From NCBI GenBank assembly GCA_034168985.1, contig JAXFJE010000025.1, forward strand, positions 5,368-69,367: a stretch of 64,000 nt of DNA, given 5' to 3'. The DNA is from JALEVB01 sp022768265. GTDB taxonomy: Bacteria; Bacillota_I; Bacilli_A; Erysipelotrichales; Erysipelotrichaceae. The position numbers were made by a program, and so were the translations under genes. Positions 1-8,652 of the stretch are shown here, one piece after another. Every line of letters starts with the position of its first letter. The stretch's first letter is position 1. The notes under the pieces were generated by a model, which was given only the letters and a program-made list of their open reading frames with translations, did not search any database and was not told the DNA's origin.

Positions 1-155
1 AGGAATTGATATTTACCTAGCCGAGCCAGGTGGGTGTCCTGTGATAGCCTTTAGGATCCCCGCTCTTAAAGCAGGCGGGCTTTCAACACCAGATATCAAC
101 GTCCGGACTCCCTTATATCATGATGTAGGAAATATGTTGGTTCCTTTTGGGACTT
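1..155 (-). ncRNA. ssrS: 6S RNA (5' part; 3' end lies outside the window)
   Basis: Global regulator RNA that mimics an open promoter and binds the housekeeping sigma factor-RNA polymerase complex. The minus strand begins AAGTCCCAAAAGGAACC, the type of 5' end that closes with a matching 3' end in 6S RNAs, and further in it carries the CACCCACCTGG stretch that I recognise from 6S RNAs. It is preceded by an extended -10 box (TGTTATAAT, minus strand, about 157-165). Position supports the call: in Bacillus subtilis one 6S RNA gene (bsrA) lies beside aspS. About 30-40 nt of the 3' end would be beyond base 1. No protein-coding frame fits here. Folding or an Rfam search would settle it. Confidence 0.82.
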
Positions 156-201
156 CATTATAACAAGAGCATTTTTTAAATAAAAGTCTTGACAATACTT
201 T

Positions 202-1935
202 TTATTTTATTTTGATTCCTAATTCATCTAACTGTTTTTCATCAACGACATTTGGTGCTTCGCTCATTAGATCATAAGCACTAGCTGTTTTAGGGAAAGC
301 AACGACATCACGGATATTTTCCGTATCAGCCAAGATCATGGTCAAACGTTCAAGCCCGATACCTACCCCTCCATGAGGTGGTGTACCATATTTGAACGCT
401 TCTAAGAAGAAACCAAATTTTTCGTTAGCTTCTTCCATTGTCATACCGATTGCTTCAAATACTTTTTCTTGCAATTGTTGATCATGAATACGAATTGATC
501 CGCTCAATAATTCATATCCATTTAAGACTAGGTCATAGGCACGGCTATAACAATTAGCTTTGTCTTTTAATAGCTTATCAACATCTTCGGGATTTGGTGA
601 AGTAAATGGATGATGCGCAGCAACATAACGGTCTTCTTCTTCGCTATATTCAAACATTGGGAAATTGGTAACCCATAAAAACTTAAATGCACCATGATCA
701 ATTAGATCTAGATCTTTTCCTAATTTTACCCTCAATGCACCTAAAGCACTTAAGCTGATCTTTGCTTTATCTGCAATGATCAAGATCAAATCGTTATCTT
801 CGATACCTAAATTTGCTACTAACGCTGCTTTTTCTGCTTCGCTTACGACCTTATTGATGCTACCGCTAAACTCACCATTGTATTTTAGGAAAGCCAAAGC
901 TTTGGCTTTATATACTTTAACAAATTCTTGTAATTTATCTAGATCTTTACGTGAAAATTTATCTGCAGCATTTTTTACGACCAAACAGTTAATTTGGCCA
1001 TTTTGCGCTAAACAATCGGCAAAGATCGCAAATTCTGTCTGAGCAAAAACATCAGAGATATTTTGAATCGGCATATCAAAACGTAGATCTGGTTTATCAC
1101 TTCCATATTTAGCCATACATTCGTTATAGGTCAAACGTTCAAATTGCGATAGCTCAATACCTTTAGTTCCCATAAAGATCTTATTCATCAAGCTTTCAAC
1201 TGTCGCAAAAACATCTTCTTCATCAACAAAGCTCATTTCAATATCGATTTGCGTGAATTCTGGTTGGCGATCAGCTCTTAGATCTTCATCACGGAAACAA
1301 CGAGCAATTTGGAAATATTTTTCCATTCCCGCTACCATCAATAATTGTTTATAAATTTGAGGCGATTGTGGTAATGCATAGAACTTGCCATTGAACACCC
1401 TGCTTGGTACCAAGTAATCTCTTGCTCCTTCTGGAGTTGATTTACATAAGATTGGTGTTTCAATTTCAATAAATCCTTGTTCACTTAAAAAATTGCGGGT
1501 GATCATACAGATCTTATGACGTAACATCAAATTTTGTTGTAAGATCGGACGACGTAGATCTAGATAACGATATTTCAAACGAGTATCTTCCAAAGCATCT
1601 GTTTCATCTGCTACGATGATCGGAGTGGTCAAACTTGAATTGATGATCTTTACTTTTTCCACCTTAACTTCAATTTCCCCCGTCGCTAGCTTCGGATTTT
1701 TATCTTTACGTTCTAAAACGATACCTTCTACTTGCAAGACATATTCATTACGTACATCTTTAACTTGTTCTTCGATCGTTTCATCAAAGACCAATTGCAC
1801 GATACCTGAACGATCTCTTAGATCCATAAAAACTAAAGATCCTAAATTTCTTCTTTTGGCAACCCAACCAACTAAGCAAACATGTTCATTGACATGGCTT
1901 AAGTTTAAGCTCCCGTTATGATGTGTTCTTTCCAT
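202..1935 (-). CDS. aspS: Aspartyl-tRNA synthetase
   Basis: Charges tRNA-Asp with aspartate in the cytoplasm. The 577-residue product has an N-terminal OB-fold anticodon-binding domain, class II motif 2 (FRDEDLRADRQPEFTQ, from about residue 214), an inserted GAD domain of the bacterial AspRS type, and class II motif 3 (GIGLERLTMI, from about residue 525). The length is normal for the bacterial enzyme. Its ATG shares one base with the hisS stop (TAATG), so the two genes are translationally coupled and share the T-box leader upstream of hisS. Whether the enzyme is discriminating or also charges tRNA-Asn cannot be read from the sequence alone. Confidence 0.98.
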   Translation of the reverse strand: MERTHHNGSLNLSHVNEHVCLVGWVAKRRNLGSLVFMDLRDRSGIVQLVFDETIEEQVKDVRNEYVLQVEGIVLERKDKNPKLATGEIEVKVEKVKIINSSLTTPIIVADETDALEDTRLKYRYLDLRRPILQQNLMLRHKICMITRNFLSEQGFIEIETPILCKSTPEGARDYLVPSRVFNGKFYALPQSPQIYKQLLMVAGMEKYFQIARCFRDEDLRADRQPEFTQIDIEMSFVDEEDVFATVESLMNKIFMGTKGIELSQFERLTYNECMAKYGSDKPDLRFDMPIQNISDVFAQTEFAIFADCLAQNGQINCLVVKNAADKFSRKDLDKLQEFVKVYKAKALAFLKYNGEFSGSINKVVSEAEKAALVANLGIEDNDLILIIADKAKISLSALGALRVKLGKDLDLIDHGAFKFLWVTNFPMFEYSEEEDRYVAAHHPFTSPNPEDVDKLLKDKANCYSRAYDLVLNGYELLSGSIRIHDQQLQEKVFEAIGMTMEEANEKFGFFLEAFKYGTPPHGGVGIGLERLTMILADTENIRDVVAFPKTASAYDLMSEAPNVVDEKQLDELGIKIK

Positions 1936-3209
1936 TATATTTCTTCTCCTTCGATCAATCCATCCAATACTTCTACCATATTAGCCAAAGTTGTAGGATA
2001 TTCTTGTTTGGTTGCTAGATCTTTGATGGTATAGCAATCTTTAGCTATTTCATCCTCACCAGCAACGATCATATATTTAGCTTTTTTACGATCAACGCTC
2101 TTAAATTGTGATTTCATGCTGCGAGCTTGCAGATTAGCTTCACATTTATAGCCATTGCTTCTTAAGATCGTAGCAATTTCTAAAGCTTTAGCTTGACAAT
2201 CTCCTAAGCTCATAACATAAACATCCAAGCTTTTTTCTTCAGTTAATTGTTGACCTTCTGCTTCGATCAACATCATCAATCGCTCTAAGCCAATGGCAAA
2301 GCCAACCCCGGATAATGATGGTCCCCCAAAATATTCAACCAAATGATCATAGCGACCTCCACCAAAGATCGTACTTTGACTTCCTGAATCTTCATGTAGA
2401 GATACTACTTCAAATACTGTATGCGTATAATAATCTAGACCTCTAACCAATTTATCATCGATTTCATAAGGAATGCCTAGTGTTTCCAACATCTTCAATA
2501 CTTGTCCAAAGTAAGCCCGTGAGCTTTCATTTAAATAATCTAATAATTTAGGTGCTGTTTGGACACTTTTTTTATCATGATCGACCTTACAATCCAAGAT
2601 TCGTAAAGGGTTTTGTTCATAACGGCGTTTACAATCATCGCATAGCTCATCTAAAGAAGCAGCGAAATGTTCTTTTAATGCTGATCGATAATTAGCTCTT
2701 GATTCATCATCACCCAAAGTATTGATCAATACTTTGATGCTTTTTAAACCAAAGGCCTTTAAGATCGAATATCCTAGCGCGATACATTCAGCATCCGCTA
2801 ATGGTGACATCAAGCCGATATTCTCGATCCCAAATTGATGGAATTGACGTTGACGCCCTTTTTGCGGTCTTTCGTGGCGAAACATTGGACCAATATAATA
2901 TAATTTGGCTGGCAATTCCATTGAGCCATAAAATTTATGCTCCACAAAACTTCTGATAACTCCTGCTGTTCCTTCTGGTCTTAAGGTATAGTTATCTTTT
3001 CCCATTACAAAACTATACATTTCTTTATTGACCATATCTGAACTATCATTTTCCCGTTTAAATACCTTAGTATCTTCAACGATCGGCGTTCTGATCTCAT
3101 CATAGTCATATAAGGTACACATTGTTCTGATCAGGCTTTCCATCTTCAGCCATGCTTCACTTTTTTCTGGCAAGATGTCATAAAAACCTCGCATTGTTTG
3201 ATATGCCAT
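1935..3209 (-). CDS. hisS: Histidyl-tRNA synthetase
   Basis: Class II aminoacyl-tRNA synthetase that charges tRNA-His. The 424-residue product shows the HisRS signatures GLDYYTHTVFEV and the glycine-rich GGGRYD, motif 2 around FRHERPQKGRQRQFHQ, and motif 3 (AIGLERLMMLIE), followed by the C-terminal anticodon-binding domain. The start has a strong ribosome binding site (AAAGGAGGAAAAAT before ATG). It is the first gene of a two-gene operon with aspS, and a T-box leader with its own promoter sits directly upstream. Length and motifs are normal, with no sign of a HisZ-type regulatory paralogue. Confidence 0.98.
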   Translation of the reverse strand: MAYQTMRGFYDILPEKSEAWLKMESLIRTMCTLYDYDEIRTPIVEDTKVFKRENDSSDMVNKEMYSFVMGKDNYTLRPEGTAGVIRSFVEHKFYGSMELPAKLYYIGPMFRHERPQKGRQRQFHQFGIENIGLMSPLADAECIALGYSILKAFGLKSIKVLINTLGDDESRANYRSALKEHFAASLDELCDDCKRRYEQNPLRILDCKVDHDKKSVQTAPKLLDYLNESSRAYFGQVLKMLETLGIPYEIDDKLVRGLDYYTHTVFEVVSLHEDSGSQSTIFGGGRYDHLVEYFGGPSLSGVGFAIGLERLMMLIEAEGQQLTEEKSLDVYVMSLGDCQAKALEIATILRSNGYKCEANLQARSMKSQFKSVDRKKAKYMIVAGEDEIAKDCYTIKDLATKQEYPTTLANMVEVLDGLIEGEEI

Positions 3210-3230
3210 ATTTTTCCTCCTTTTGATAAT

Positions 3231-3454
3231 AAAAAAACGTCCTGATCTAAGGACGTTAATAACGCGGTACCACCTTAGTTCATATCATAGAAGATATGCC
3301 CTTTAGCTTTTAACGCAAGCTTACGATCGATCCTACTTAATTTCAGATCAACTTCTCCAAAGTGTCAATCATGATCGCTTGATCAAGGAACTCTCACCAA
3401 TTATTCCTTTTCTCTGAAGACTTTACGCTCATGACCTCTTTTTCCACGAATTTC
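3231..3454 (-). promoter_or_regulatory. T-box leader of hisS-aspS with overlapping Asp/His specifier
   Basis: tRNA-sensing leader that terminates transcription unless uncharged tRNA binds. On the minus strand it has the conserved T-box sequence AAGGTGGTACCGCG (3276-3263), whose central bases pair with the tRNA acceptor end, followed by the intrinsic terminator AACGTCC-loop-GGACGTT plus seven T (3257-3231). Stem I carries the AGAGA and GGTGAGAG elements near 3415-3385. The specifier-loop region reads GACAC (3366-3362), which contains GAC (Asp) and CAC (His) overlapping by one base and matches the two genes downstream. The exact specifier register is inferred from the usual position before the TTTGGAG/GTTGATC side of stem I. 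Confidence 0.93.
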
Positions 3455-3460
3455 TTTAAT

Positions 3461-3489
3461 ATTATACACTTATAATATTCTTCTTTCAA
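3461..3489 (-). promoter_or_regulatory. Promoter of the hisS-aspS T-box leader
   Basis: TTGAAA (3489-3484), a 17-base spacer and TATAAT (3466-3461) on the minus strand: a near-consensus housekeeping promoter. The -35 box lies inside the last codons of rel, so rel and hisS are packed tightly but transcribed as separate units. Confidence 0.8.
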
Positions 3490-5677
3490 CACTAAAGACA
3501 CTGTCTAATTTGCGAATATTCGCAATGATATTATTTAAATGATTCAGATCTTTGACCTGAAGCGTCATCTTGGTCGTACATACTAACTCTTCGCTATTAA
3601 CTGCAGAGTTGATCGTTAAGATCGTACTTTTGCACTGGGCAACTACCGTAACGATATCGGTTAATAAGAAATTACGATCATGAGCCTTACAGATCAAGCT
3701 AGCATCATAAGTTCGATTTTGGGCCTCTTCATCCCAATAAACTTCGATCAAGCGCGCCTTTTCACCATTAGCGTTTGGACAATCCTTTCGATGAACCTTG
3801 ACCCCATTGCCTTTGGTAACAAAACCTACGATATCATCACCATACACCGGACTGCAACACTGTGCCAAAGACATCATCATCGAATCTACGCCATTGACCC
3901 TTAACCCCGTCTTGCTGGTATTAGCCTTATGACGATGCTGATTGCTGTAGATCTTATTTAAGATTTCCTCGCTATTGCTAGCTTTCTTAGAATTGGTCAG
4001 CTTTTCAATGACGCTTGGTAAATTGATCGATTTTACGGCAATACCATATAACATTTCATTATATGTCGATACTTGGAAGTTATTACATATCGCCTCGATC
4101 TTTTTCTTTTCATTATATTCTTTTGGTTCAAAACCACGTCTTTTTAGCTCATCATTTAACATTTTTGAGCCTAGATCGATCTTTTCCTGTCTAACTTCAT
4201 TTTCTTTCTTAGCCAAGAAGTTTTTGATCTTATTTTTGGCTTGGTTGGTCTTAACAAATTTTAACCAATCCTCACTAGGACCGTTAGATTGTTTGCTAGT
4301 TTTGATCTGAACGACATCACCTGTTTTTAATACTGTGTTTAATGGCACTAATGACTCATTGACCAAAGAGCCTACGGCAAAATTACCTACATCGGTATGA
4401 ACTCGATATGCAAAATCGATTGGGGTCGCGCCATTAGGTAGATCGATGACCCTACCATTTGGTGTCATAACATAGACATTTGCCTCAAAAATATCTTTGG
4501 TCAAAGTATCCATGTATTCACTATCACTTTTGGTTGCAGTTTCTTTGGTCAAGGCTGCAAAATCCTTTAACCATGATAGTTTATCTTCAATTTCTTTTTG
4601 TTCGCGATGCGGATCGTATTTAGTCCCTTCTTTATAGCGCCAATGGGCAGCGATCCCTCTTTCGGCTACGCTATCCATATCCTCTGTTCTAATTTGCACT
4701 TCAAAGATCCTACCTTCATTCCCTACGATGGTCGTATGCAAGGATTGATACATATTGACCTTTGGCATAGCAATATAATCTTTTAACCTTCCAGGGATCG
4801 GACGATATTTTGCATGGATATAACCTAAGATCTCATAACAATTTAATTCGGTTTTCGTAATGATCCGAATCGCTAATAGATCAAGGATTTCTTCAAAGCG
4901 TTTGTGTTTCTTGACCATCTTTTTATAGATCGAATAAAGATGTTTGCTACGTCCAAAGATCCTAAATTCCAGATGATTTTCTTCTAATAATTTAGAAATA
5001 TCTTGGATCATCTGTTGCACTTGTTGATCACGCTCATTTTTCTTAGCTTCTACTAAATGAGCAATACGATAATATTCTTCACGATTCAAATAGAAGAAAC
5101 TTAGATCTTCTAATTCATTTTTGATTTCGCTAATCCCTAAACGATGTGCGATCGGCGCATATACCTCTAATGTTTCTGATGCGATCTTTTGTTGTTTTTG
5201 TGGGCTCATATATTGTAGGGTTCGCATATTGTGTAAACGATCGGCTAACTTAACGATGATAACCCTAACGTCCTTAGCCATGGCAATAAAAATCTTACGA
5301 TGATTAGCTGCAAGATATTCTTTTTCATCTTTAAACTTTAAATTACCAATTTTAGTAACGCTTTCCACCATCGTGGCAATTTCTTCATTAAATTCTCGGG
5401 CAATCTCTTCTTTGCTTACTCCCGTATCTTCGATCGTATCATGCAAAAGTCCCGCACAGATCGTTTGTGGTCCTGCTTTTAAGGTAGCAAGAATATACGC
5501 AACATTTAACAAGTGAATGACATATGGTTCTCCACTTTTGCGAAATTGACCCTCATGATGAAGATATGCGTAATCAATGGCTTTTTCGATCATTTGCAAA
5601 TCATCTGCATTACTAATATAAGTCTTTATTTCATCCATAAGACTTTCTTTAGTTATCAAAAGCTTTTTGCTAGGCAT
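3470..5677 (-). CDS. rel: Bifunctional (p)ppGpp synthetase/hydrolase (Rel/SpoT family)
   Basis: Long RelA/SpoT homologue, 735 residues from the chosen start, making and degrading the stringent-response alarmone. The N-terminal HD hydrolase domain keeps its key motif (LLHDTIEDT, about residues 77-85), so hydrolase activity is expected. The synthetase domain follows (GRSKHLYSIYKKM; DYIAMPKVNMYQSLHTT), then a TGS domain (from VYVMTPNGRVIDLPNGAT), a zinc-finger-like region with CCSPVYGDDI, and a C-terminal ACT domain. I place the start at the ATG at 5677, because GGGGGAGGTG lies 5 bases before it; an upstream in-frame ATG at 5701 has no such site. The apt-rel neighbourhood matches Bacillus recJ-apt-relA. 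Confidence 0.96.
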   Translation of the reverse strand: MPSKKLLITKESLMDEIKTYISNADDLQMIEKAIDYAYLHHEGQFRKSGEPYVIHLLNVAYILATLKAGPQTICAGLLHDTIEDTGVSKEEIAREFNEEIATMVESVTKIGNLKFKDEKEYLAANHRKIFIAMAKDVRVIIVKLADRLHNMRTLQYMSPQKQQKIASETLEVYAPIAHRLGISEIKNELEDLSFFYLNREEYYRIAHLVEAKKNERDQQVQQMIQDISKLLEENHLEFRIFGRSKHLYSIYKKMVKKHKRFEEILDLLAIRIITKTELNCYEILGYIHAKYRPIPGRLKDYIAMPKVNMYQSLHTTIVGNEGRIFEVQIRTEDMDSVAERGIAAHWRYKEGTKYDPHREQKEIEDKLSWLKDFAALTKETATKSDSEYMDTLTKDIFEANVYVMTPNGRVIDLPNGATPIDFAYRVHTDVGNFAVGSLVNESLVPLNTVLKTGDVVQIKTSKQSNGPSEDWLKFVKTNQAKNKIKNFLAKKENEVRQEKIDLGSKMLNDELKRRGFEPKEYNEKKKIEAICNNFQVSTYNEMLYGIAVKSINLPSVIEKLTNSKKASNSEEILNKIYSNQHRHKANTSKTGLRVNGVDSMMMSLAQCCSPVYGDDIVGFVTKGNGVKVHRKDCPNANGEKARLIEVYWDEEAQNRTYDASLICKAHDRNFLLTDIVTVVAQCKSTILTINSAVNSEELVCTTKMTLQVKDLNHLNNIIANIRKLDSVFSVERRIL

Positions 5678-5734
5678 ATTTTCACCTCCCCCAAAGTGCA
5701 AAATATTTATATAATTATATACTAATTATGTCAT

Positions 5735-5766
5735 TAAAAAAAGAGGTTCATTAGTCAAATGAACCT
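5735..5766 (-). terminator. Intrinsic terminator of the lipoprotein gene
   Basis: Inverted repeat AGGTTCATT (5744-5752) and AATGAACCT (5758-5766). On the minus strand it is followed by seven T. It overlaps the region upstream of rel, so rel must have its own promoter in the AT-rich 5700-5735 stretch, where TATAAT occurs on the minus strand. Confidence 0.85.
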
Positions 5767-5767
5767 T

Positions 5768-6337
5768 TTATGATAAAAATTCAGGGGAAATATATTTCAA
5801 TTCAATTTCCGTATAACCATTTTGAAATTGATGCACTAAATTATTGATCGTATCGATATCTTCTACCGTATAATAAATTCTTTCACCATCACTACGAATT
5901 TCTTTAACTTTCCCGTCTTCATAAAAATATGTCATGCTACCATCAGCTAAATTCTTAAAATAAATATTTAATTTATTCTCATCAAAATTAAGATCATCAA
6001 CTTCATTTAAATAAGATTTCAAATTATAGAATTCAGCTATTTTTGTTTTAGTATACTCATTGATATCTTCATAAAACTCTATTGTTTGCTCCGAAACTTC
6101 TCCATTTTCATTTATCTTTGTAGGATATTCATAATCTATAAAATCTCTTGAACTATGATGAAAAATACCATCTTCATCATAATAATTCCATGTGCGCTTA
6201 AAAAAGATCTGAAAAGTATCATTTGCAGTCAAATTTTTTAAAGCATCATCATTAACAACATTTTTTGTTGTATTACAACCTGTTAATATTACGAAAGTTA
6301 AAATAGCTAATAGTATTTTTTTCATCATTTTCACCAT
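5768..6337 (-). CDS. Small lipoprotein of unknown function
   Basis: A 189-residue protein with a lipoprotein signal peptide: a basic start (MVKMMKK), a short hydrophobic stretch and the lipobox LTGC with the lipidated cysteine near residue 21. The mature part is acidic and hydrophilic, without a motif I recognise. It contains YFYEDGKVKEIRSDG-like strands that suggest a small beta-rich extracellular domain. It should be tethered to the outer face of the membrane. It stands alone between the apt and rel terminators. The start is uncertain: ATG at 6337 or the ATG at 6328, which is better placed behind GATGGTG. Function unknown. Confidence 0.8.
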   Translation of the reverse strand: MVKMMKKILLAILTFVILTGCNTTKNVVNDDALKNLTANDTFQIFFKRTWNYYDEDGIFHHSSRDFIDYEYPTKINENGEVSEQTIEFYEDINEYTKTKIAEFYNLKSYLNEVDDLNFDENKLNIYFKNLADGSMTYFYEDGKVKEIRSDGERIYYTVEDIDTINNLVHQFQNGYTEIELKYISPEFLS

Positions 6338-6433
6338 CTTTCTATCTATGAAACAAAAAATACAAACCTATTTTCTTGCAAAACTAACAATTATCTTTTT
6401 AAACTTTTTCAATTATAGTATATCATCACGCAA

Positions 6434-6460
6434 TAAAAAAATGGAGATATTTTCTCCATT
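6434..6460 (-). terminator. Intrinsic terminator of apt
   Basis: AATGGAGA (6440-6447), loop, TCTCCATT (6453-6460), followed on the minus strand by a run of T. The hairpin contains the end of the apt stop codon region. Confidence 0.85.
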
Positions 6461-6971
6461 AATATTTTAAAACGCTATATACATTATATCCTTTTAAAGC
6501 ATCTTTACCATTTAAAGCTTCTAATTCGATCAAAAATGCGCAGCCAGCAACTACCCCACCTAATTTTTCAACTAATTTAATGGTTGCTGCTACTGTTCCT
6601 CCTGTTGCTAATAGATCATCAACGATCACAACTCTTTGGCCAGGCTTGATCGCATCTTTATGGATCTGTAATTCATTTGATCCATATTCTAGATCGTACT
6701 TTTCACTAACTGTTTCACGTGGTAATTTACCTGGTTTTCTCACTGGAACAAAACCAATACCATTAGTAATGGCTACTGGACAACCGAACATGAAACCTCT
6801 GCTTTCTGGACCTAAGATCAAATCAGCTTGCACATCTTTGGCATAAGTTGCTAAGATCGCTACCGCTTCTTTAAATGCTGTGGAATCATTTAATAATGGT
6901 GTAATATCTCTAAATAAGATTCCTTCTTGCGGAAAATCAGGAATATTAGCTATATAATCTTTTAAATTCAT
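6459..6971 (-). CDS. apt: Adenine phosphoribosyltransferase
   Basis: Purine salvage enzyme converting adenine and PRPP to AMP. The 170-residue product has the type I phosphoribosyltransferase fold with the PRPP-binding motif VVIVDDLLATGGTVAA and the APRT N-terminal signature IPDFPQEGILFRDITPLL. The start is placed at the ATG at 6971 because AAGGAAGG lies 8 bases upstream; an in-frame upstream start would add eight residues that family members lack. The recJ-apt-rel gene order is the same as in Bacillus. Here a lipoprotein gene is inserted between apt and rel. Confidence 0.97.
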   Translation of the reverse strand: MNLKDYIANIPDFPQEGILFRDITPLLNDSTAFKEAVAILATYAKDVQADLILGPESRGFMFGCPVAITNGIGFVPVRKPGKLPRETVSEKYDLEYGSNELQIHKDAIKPGQRVVIVDDLLATGGTVAATIKLVEKLGGVVAGCAFLIELEALNGKDALKGYNVYSVLKY

Positions 6972-7061
6972 TTTTTTATCCTTCCTTATAAGCACTTATA
7001 TTATACGCCATAAGCGAAGATTTTTAAATCTACAATTATGATGTTTACGTTGTAAAAGTAA

Positions 7062-7085
7062 AAGATCACAAGCTCTTTATGATCT
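7062..7085 (-). terminator. Probable terminator after recJ
   Basis: On the minus strand AGATCA and TGATCT flank an 11-base loop, followed by TTTACTTTT. The stem is short, so this is a weaker call than the neighbouring terminators. Confidence 0.5.
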
Positions 7086-7086
7086 A

Positions 7087-8652
7087 TTACTCCATATCAA
7101 CGATGTTTATACAACAATTTTTCTGTGCTCTAAATTCATTAATTTCTAAGTTGCCGATGATATAATTAGGATTTTTGATTTGTTTATAACGGCTATTAAA
7201 ACATATCGCTTCATATCCTTGGTGAAAATTAAACTTAAGATATTTTTCTTTCAATAAATCGACCTTAGCGATCTTATGATCATCGATATAAAACAAGGGT
7301 TTTTTAAATCCTTGACCAAAAGGCTCTAGACGATCAAATGCACTTAAATTATCCAAGGTAATTTGCGCGCTATTTAGGCTAATAGCTTCTTCTAAAGTAT
7401 CCGTGATCTTGACATCGGCCATCTTTTTTTTGATCAAATCCTTAAAAGCTGCAAATTGCGCTTTTTTGACAGATAAACCTACTGCTTGGGCATGACCACC
7501 AAAGCTTGCTAAATCAAAATCTTTGAAAAAAGCATGCATATCAAAACCTTTGATGCTTCGGCCACTACCTTTATAGGTATCATCTACTGAGGTTAAGACC
7601 AAACATGGCTTGTTATACTCCTTTGCTATCTTCCCTGCAACCAAACCGACGATACCTTCACTAAAATCATCATCTTCTATTACGATAAATGCGTCATCAT
7701 TTACCTTATTCATTGCTTCGCTAGCCATTTTGCTCGAGATGTTCTTACGTTTATTATTAACGGCTTCGATTTGCTTTGCAACATTATTGATGGTAGCAGG
7801 ATCTTGGCATAAAAGATATTTAACCAAAACATTTGCATTAGATTCATCATCTAAACGCGCAATTGAATTTAATTTAGGGACAACGTTAAACGCAATATCT
7901 TGAGCATTTATCCCTTGTTTATTCGGTAATAAAGCTTTGATTGGCAAACAGTGATCGATCTTTTGTAATCCTTTGCGAACGATCGTACGATTTTCATTAA
8001 ATAACTCCATGATATCACCAATAGTTGCTACCATAGCCAAGACATCATTGATATCATTTTCCCCAATCAAAACCCTAGCAACCTGCAATGCTACTCCTGC
8101 CCCACATAGCCCTTTAAAGCCTTTAGCCATTAAATCTGGATGAACGACCAAAGCATCGACTTCTTCATCATAAATATGATGATCTGTAACGATAACCTCG
8201 ATATCCAACTGCTTTGCAAGTTGTAAAGCTTCAAAAGCCTTGATGCCATTATCAACCGTGATGATCAAATCATACCCTTTATCTTTCACCATTTGGACGA
8301 TCTTAGGATTTAAACCATAACCATCTTTAAAACGATCTGGAATATAGTAACCATTTTCGATCTTTAAAAGATCTAAAGTATTTTTCATGATCGTCGTCGC
8401 ACAAATGCCATCAGCATCATAATCTCCTGCAATGAAGACTTTTTCATGATTGCGTTGCGCCTGTTTGATTCGATCACAAGCCTTTAATAAAGCAGGTGCC
8501 TCATTGATCTGATATTGTAAAGTGGGAGCTAATACCTGCTGGATCTGCCAATCTTCTAAATGATTATAAACCAAAGCTTTAGCGACCATTTCATTTACCT
8601 GATATTTTTGCTGGATCAAGGATACATCATAATCAATTACATTATACTTCAT
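7087..8652 (-). CDS. recJ: Single-stranded-DNA exonuclease RecJ
   Basis: DHH-family 5'-3' exonuclease acting in recombination and repair. The 521-residue product has the DHH-phosphoesterase motifs: FIAGDYDADGICATT near residue 73, VDNG, and VTDHHIYDEE, followed by the DHHA1 domain with GGHAQAVGL. It is shorter than Bacillus RecJ (about 780 residues) and lacks the long C-terminal extension, but the catalytic core is complete. The start overlaps the murD end by 11 bases (ATGAAGTATAA), so it is translationally coupled to the murL-murD pair. Confidence 0.93.
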   Translation of the reverse strand: MKYNVIDYDVSLIQQKYQVNEMVAKALVYNHLEDWQIQQVLAPTLQYQINEAPALLKACDRIKQAQRNHEKVFIAGDYDADGICATTIMKNTLDLLKIENGYYIPDRFKDGYGLNPKIVQMVKDKGYDLIITVDNGIKAFEALQLAKQLDIEVIVTDHHIYDEEVDALVVHPDLMAKGFKGLCGAGVALQVARVLIGENDINDVLAMVATIGDIMELFNENRTIVRKGLQKIDHCLPIKALLPNKQGINAQDIAFNVVPKLNSIARLDDESNANVLVKYLLCQDPATINNVAKQIEAVNNKRKNISSKMASEAMNKVNDDAFIVIEDDDFSEGIVGLVAGKIAKEYNKPCLVLTSVDDTYKGSGRSIKGFDMHAFFKDFDLASFGGHAQAVGLSVKKAQFAAFKDLIKKKMADVKITDTLEEAISLNSAQITLDNLSAFDRLEPFGQGFKKPLFYIDDHKIAKVDLLKEKYLKFNFHQGYEAICFNSRYKQIKNPNYIIGNLEINEFRAQKNCCINIVDME

